Translations under genes and position numbers: made by a program
Assembly (NCBI GenBank): GCA_008973525.1
Contig: WACJ01000290.1
Span: 359,306-423,305, forward strand
DNA length: 64,000 nucleotides
DNA from: Stenopsyche tienmushanensis
Lineage: Eukaryota; Arthropoda; Insecta; Trichoptera; Stenopsychidae
Reading direction: 5' to 3'
Notes under the pieces: model-generated
The model's database searches: none
Told to the model about the DNA's origin: nothing
The model's input: the letters and a program-made list of their open reading frames with translations, nothing else
Part shown: positions 59,581 to 64,000 of the stretch, one piece after another
Layout: every line of letters begins with the position of its first letter
Numbering within the stretch: the stretch's first letter is position 1

Positions 59581-59950
59581 TTTCCATATATTTAAATAAT
59601 TACGCATTGCGCAAAAGAGGATGCTGCATATCGCCGCATGCGACAGGATGCGCATGCGCATGACCGAAGAAAAAAGTCGACCGACAGTCTTGGCCGCGGG
59701 AAAACGTCTTCTTCTCAAGTGCTTGCCAGCGATCTCGCAACAAGGATGTTTCGCTCCTTTAAAAGGAAAGATTTTAATGAGATGATGCGATAATTCTGTC
59801 GACCCATTGAGGGAACGTTCAACATCGAGTGCATGATTGAATAAATCTACTATATATTAAAAAATATATTTTTCCCCTTCTTTCTTCAGTGACAAAATCA
59901 AGAAGTTTCCTCTCCGATGGAATAAACATATTTGAATTAACCTCATAAGA
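59580..59950 (-). repeat. Dispersed repeat with TTGCGCAA core, diverged copy 4
   Basis: AATTACGCATTGCGCAA, GTCGACCGACAGTCTTGGCC and the later ATCAAGAAGTTTCC block parallel the copy at 35.4-35.7 kb, with an extra GC-rich GCATGCGACAGGATGCGCAT patch. Confidence 0.5.
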
Positions 59951-60175
59951 GCTATTTTTGGAAGCTAATCCAGTTGTTTGCTATTTTTCTTATAGAATGA
60001 ATTTGTGTCAAATTGCACTTTGAAGGACTTATCGAACTTTTTGGTGGGTGTTTAGAGGGTTTATAAGCAGATTTAACCTTTCAAGTCAAAAAATATTCTA
60101 TTCGTGTTTGAAAAATATTCAAATTCGATAGAAGTTATTAACAAAATCAATATTATTGTGAGAAAAAGCAAAAAT

Positions 60176-60247
60176 GTTTCCGCCCGGGATCGAACCGGGG
60201 GCCTTCTGCGTGTTAGGCAGATGTGATAACCGCTACACCACGGAAAC
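60176..60247 (-). tRNA. tRNA-Val (AAC), copy 6
   Basis: Identical in body to copy 1. Paralogue of copy 3 in the duplicated segment B. Confidence 0.97.
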
Positions 60248-60499
60248 TATATTTCAAATTGACTTCAATATTAAATCTACCACAAAATATAGACCTCAAA
60301 AATTCAGTTTTTAGTCACTCGGTTAATACGTTATTAATCGTCAGATTTTAGCATCATTTTTTTAAATTTGTTGCTGCTGTTGTATCAAATTTTAGGGTGA
60401 AAAATTAAACAAGGGCTGTTATGACAACTTATAGGAGTATTTAGCAAAAGAATTTACCTACTGTGAAAATATAAAATAAGTCATTGAGTATTAATTTAC

Positions 60500-60775
60500 T
60501 ATTAGGGCGTACCATATAAATGTTCGGAATTCGTGGTTGTGAATCAAAACGCCATAACTTTTACAAAACTTAATTTATTCAATCAAAATAATCTCCATCA
60601 GATTTAATAGCTTTTTTCCAACGAGAAATTAATATAACCTAATCCATTTTTATAAAAATCCACACTTTTATAACCAATCAATTCTTTGAACCCTTGAATC
60701 GCTTCATCCTAGTACTCCAAATATTCTTTCAAAATTAATCCTTTACCGAAAGCTTTGTTAATATTTCATCCTTTC
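60500..60775 (-). pseudogene. mariner 3' relic, duplicate of 53588-53860
   Basis: Same decayed C-terminal sequence as in segment A, in the same place between two tRNA genes. It was therefore present before the segment duplicated. Confidence 0.7.
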
Positions 60776-61013
60776 ATCATACAAAAATGTATGCGGAAAT
60801 TTTTATTGATGTCATTTTTTTTAAAATAATAAACATTGTAATAATGATTCCGTATTTAAAGACAGTTGGAGACTATATATAGAACCGTTATCAATTTTAA
60901 ATAGTCGAAGTTGTAAAATATTTCATAGAACTATTCTCAAACAATGTCAATCTTTGAGAAACTGAAATTCCGAATCTTCATGTGTAACTATGTAACAATT
61001 ATATTAAAAATAT

Positions 61014-61085
61014 GTTTCCGCCCGGGATCGAACCGGGGGCCTTCTGCGTGTTAGGCAGATGTGATAACCGCTACACCACGGAAAC
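61014..61085 (-). tRNA. tRNA-Val (AAC), copy 7
   Basis: Identical in body to copy 1. Paralogue of copy 4. Confidence 0.97.
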
Positions 61086-61445
61086 CACGAATCGTATTCC
61101 ATGCCATTTAAATAATGATTTTTATTTATTTATTTAAAAATCTTATAACTATCTGTTGATCATTGCGGTATCTACTTTTCTATATATTTCGCCTTTTCAT
61201 TATAACGACGATGATTAAATACAGCATAGATCTTAACACTTAAGAAATGGGGGTACGGCATTGACAATAAAGCACCGTGGAGCACTGCACGCTACGTGTG
61301 CGTGCACACTCTTTATCTGGATTGCTCGAGAGCGCACTCAACAAAGGATAGGCTTTCTTCAAATTGGTCTTTATTAAGGTTCGTTATCGAAATTCATATA
61401 AAAAGAATGATCTTTAACGAACTTTTATAAGTTATATTGATATTA

Positions 61446-62158
61446 TATAGTTTATAAGTTAAAACGTATACTATTATTTTATATAGAAATACCTCGTCAC
61501 GCGTTCAACGAATGTCATTTGGTATTCAGACGCCCGAAGTCCTTTTTTTCCATAGGGAAAAGCCAGACGTAACTGTTTTCCCATGTCGGTCGATGAGGCA
61601 ATCTCGTTTGGAGATTCAAACGAGGTTTTTGCCAGGACCACAGCAGGCTTTGCCGGTCACCGCGTGTATCTGATTCGGCCGTTTAACGCTGACTTATAAC
61701 AGGATTAACGGCGTTACAGACGTGCCCAACGGATTTGGCCAGGGACCGAATTCAACGCCGGGACACAAATTAAATATATGCAAATCAGTAGTTTAGACCC
61801 GGCATATGCCCTACATACGCCGAAAAAAATTCAAAGGGATTTTTCGCATGCATTATTTTTACAACCCTGTGCAAATTTCATGTGGAATTCATCCTGACGT
61901 TCGTCAAGCGCGCGGGTTGAAGTTTTCAGCGCAAATAGCCACGGATATAAATTTGAGAAAATTTTCATCAATTAATAAAAATATTCTTCATATTTAAGTC
62001 GCTTTAGCGCTTGTGAGTCCGTGGGAATGGACAATAAAGAGAAAATTATTAAATACGGAAAAATTGAAAATTGAATAGCGTACGGCAGGGAAACTACTTT
62101 ATTTTAAAAATGAATAACACAAAAAATATAGAAGATATCAATTTAATTTTTTAACCCA
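61446..62158. other. GC-balanced unique-looking stretch, no gene recognised
   Basis: 61490-61800 is less AT-rich and lacks frames over 63 codons. The CGGCAGGGAAACT end of the MITE family appears at about 62083. Confidence 0.35.
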
Positions 62159-62820
62159 TCTATATATATAAAAATCAAATGTCTCACGCGAGGATGTTCG
62201 TTTGTCGTGTGTCCTGTGCCAGCGCGCTGTCCGCTCGGCCGTGTTCGGTCGCGTTCGGCCGCGCTCGGCGGCTCGCCTGGATCGTCGTGGGGGCTGAGAG
62301 GCGCGCGGGTCCGCAGTCGCTCTTCGAAGTGAGGGGAGAGCGTACGCATGCACATGGATCACTCAGCCCCCACACCAATACATCGCGTACCTCTACTACT
62401 GCATTTCGAACTAAGCGCGCGTTGCCTAAGCAACCCATCCAACATATGCCTAAACAAATCACTCATTCACGTATTTAACCCTATGTTGCATTAACTTTTC
62501 GGACAAAATGTTGGTAATATTTAGTATTCGATTAAAAAAGATCGTAAATATGAAAACTACTGACTTCTGATTTAAAAAGAAGAAACGAGAAACTTTATTC
62601 GGAACCGATATTTTGTGAATGTATACTGCCATATAAATCACAATCCCCAAAGCATAATATTATCATGGCCAACGTAGCGTGAGCGGTCTGCAAGGCTCGG
62701 CCTCGAATTTCACGCCAACGGAGCATGAGCGGTCGTTAAAGTGTTAACATTTTAAACTCCAGCCAAATTTTCTGTAAACCAATTAGCTACTCCAGCTTGC
62801 ACAAGTTTATACCTGTTTTC

Positions 62821-62881
62821 GGCCAGACTGTCTGGCCGACGGAGCTACGCGCAACAATCCTTTAGGCCAGACAGTCTGGCC
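62821..62881. repeat. Pair of near-perfect 17-bp palindromes
   Basis: GGCCAGACTGTCTGGCC (62821-62837) and GGCCAGACAGTCTGGCC (62865-62881) are reverse complements of each other and each nearly self-complementary, 27 bp apart. They may be subterminal sites of an inserted DNA transposon. Confidence 0.75.
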
Positions 62882-63129
62882 ATACGAAAGAGAAGTGATA
62901 AGAACGAAAACGAACATCAGTATTACTCAGTAAGGACAACTTTCAGTTAGTTTATCATTCTATATAAAAATATATTTGAATTGGATATTTTAATACTGAA
63001 AATTGGCGTGTCTATAATTTTCCGGAACATAAATCCGCCACAACATATAGCATCTGTACCAGGTTTTTAGTGAAAAAAAGATGAATAATATCATCGGAGC
63101 TACAGTTGGAATGAAAATTTTCAAGAAGA

Positions 63130-63290
63130 GGTTGTGTCCCAATGATTCCGACTGATATGCTATTCGAATTGAAACGTGTGCAGTTTCCGGTACGAGATCA
63201 ACAGAGAATAGAAACACACAGGGTATGCGTGCATGCTTCTCACATGGACAGCTATATGGAACTGCTCACGCCCAAAAACCTTATCTTGAC
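63130..63290 (+). pseudogene. Helitron helicase C-terminal relic (copy 3)
   Basis: Remnants of the P.D.LFELKRVQFPV segment (63140-63190) and MRACFSHGQLY (63229-63260) in different frames, parallel to copies 1 and 2. Confidence 0.65.
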
Positions 63291-63637
63291 AGATGGTACG
63301 CATCATATGTAAAAGTATTGTGAATCTAAAAGCACGGCATAGCATAATCTTTGGGACGAATACAACAACAAAATGGGGAGCCTCCTCTGACCCGAGCTGT
63401 GTGATTGATTCCCCTATTCGGGAGCATACCAGTCCGCGAGCAAAGTGCACAGCATGGTGCAAAACCGTCAAATTAAATTCCATGTCTACAAGGACAAGCT
63501 CCTTTTCCATTTCTTGCGGTCACTTGCGCTCTGAGCGCGGGTGAAAGCTAGCTAAATACTCTAATTTTACTTTGAGATTCTTAGGCTAGGATAAATATAT
63601 AGACGAAAACTGCTTAAAAATTAAATAGATGAAATAA

Positions 63638-64000
63638 TTACATAGATATATGTTGTATAAGGTAGGGAAGAGTTTTGAGTCTCACTTGCGGCCCGAAAAA
63701 AAAGGGTGCGAACCCACTAATCGATACCGGTGCAAGGAAGGGCCCGATGGAGATCGCATCAGGGCGAGAAAGCATCAGGGATGCGTTTCCCCCCAAAACT
63801 TTACAAAAAGCCCTAAATGTCCTAAAATTAGAGGGAGAGACCACAAATTTTGGGTGTCCAACCGGACTGAATTTCGGACCACTGACACAACGAAGGAACG
63901 CCTCGCGATCGGACGCCATGCCCGAAAATGTCCACAGAACATGGTCTGCGTTCATGAACGGATCTCCGCAGGGACACTCCGAAGATGTTGAAAGCCCAAA
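63638..64000 (-). pseudogene. Non-LTR retrotransposon ORF2 C-terminal relic (copy 2)
   Basis: The minus strand from the window edge reads SECPCGDPFMNADHVLWTFS, then SDREAFLRCVSG and FRTFRAFCKV, parallel to 47540-47815. The CPCG finger is better preserved here. The element continues beyond base 64000. Confidence 0.6.

Larger units (their letters stand above)
60176..61445. repeat. Segmental duplication, copy B (pairs with 53262-54525)
   Basis: Carries tRNA-Val copies 6 and 7 and the same mariner-relic spacer as copy A. The copies differ by scattered single-base changes and small indels (for example near 53510/60425). Confidence 0.9.
62159..63320 (+). mobile_element. Helitron-derived element with helicase relic (copy 3)
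   Basis: Starts TCTATATATATAAAAATCAA, with the same GC-rich CGGCCGCGCTCGGCGGCTCG patch, CACACCAATACATCGCGTA, AACTAAGCGCGCGTTGC and AATCACTCATTCACGTATT blocks as the copy at 45.98 kb. The helicase remnant follows at 63.1-63.3 kb. The interval 62480-62930 is not shared with copy 2, so there is an insertion here or a deletion there. Confidence 0.7.

Noticed and set aside
62138..62478. Arg/Ala-rich ORFs on both strands
   Set aside because: Come from the GC-rich CGGCCGCGCTCGG patch of the Helitron-like element, also found at 46.1 kb.

Overview
The window looks like repeat-rich, AT-rich arthropod (most likely insect) chromosomal DNA. The evidence is an intron-containing two-domain C-type lectin of insect type, a TATA plus TCAGTT-type core promoter, nuclear tRNA-Val genes, and decayed mariner, hAT, piggyBac-like, Helitron, Penelope-like and RTE-like transposons. 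There are no bacterial operons, no rRNA and no CRISPR array. The species cannot be fixed from the sequence alone.

Layout. Positions 1-14742 are one satellite array, apparently running off the left edge. It is built from two modules, a short one of about 154 bp and a long one of about 359 bp (the short module plus about 205 bp). Partly regular higher-order units are visible, and the array ends at a diverged long unit in opposite orientation (14743-15125). A short hAT-type non-autonomous element with a perfect 8-bp target duplication lies at 15419-15969.

From 16390 to 20761 lies the only convincing host protein gene: a core promoter, a start codon and signal-peptide-like segment (16456-16496), and two exons with two C-type lectin domains (19982-20751). 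A 3.37-kb hAT-ended element (16497-19868) with 8-bp target duplications sits inside the signal-peptide segment. That insertion itself holds remnants of a Penelope-like GIY-YIG domain and a Helitron helicase. The allele is therefore probably disrupted.

From 20.8 to 51 kb is a graveyard of transposons: several mariner relics, a piggyBac-like relic, an arthropod repeat ORF possibly related to Mutator transposases, an RTE-like LINE with one clear frameshift (31352-33434), Helitron-like ends, a tRNA-derived SINE head, and pieces of other non-LTR elements. From 51.9 to 61.1 kb there are seven near-identical tRNA-Val(AAC) genes, all on the minus strand. Two of the tRNA pairs lie in a duplicated segment of about 1.26 kb that carries a mariner 3' relic. 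Between them are two internally deleted mariners with intact terminal repeats and an hAT C-terminal relic. The window ends (62.2-64 kb) in a second copy of a composite Helitron/non-LTR repeat also seen at 46-47.8 kb.

Except for the lectin locus and the tRNA genes, almost every recognisable coding trace is a broken mobile element. Long stretches between them show nothing I can assign.
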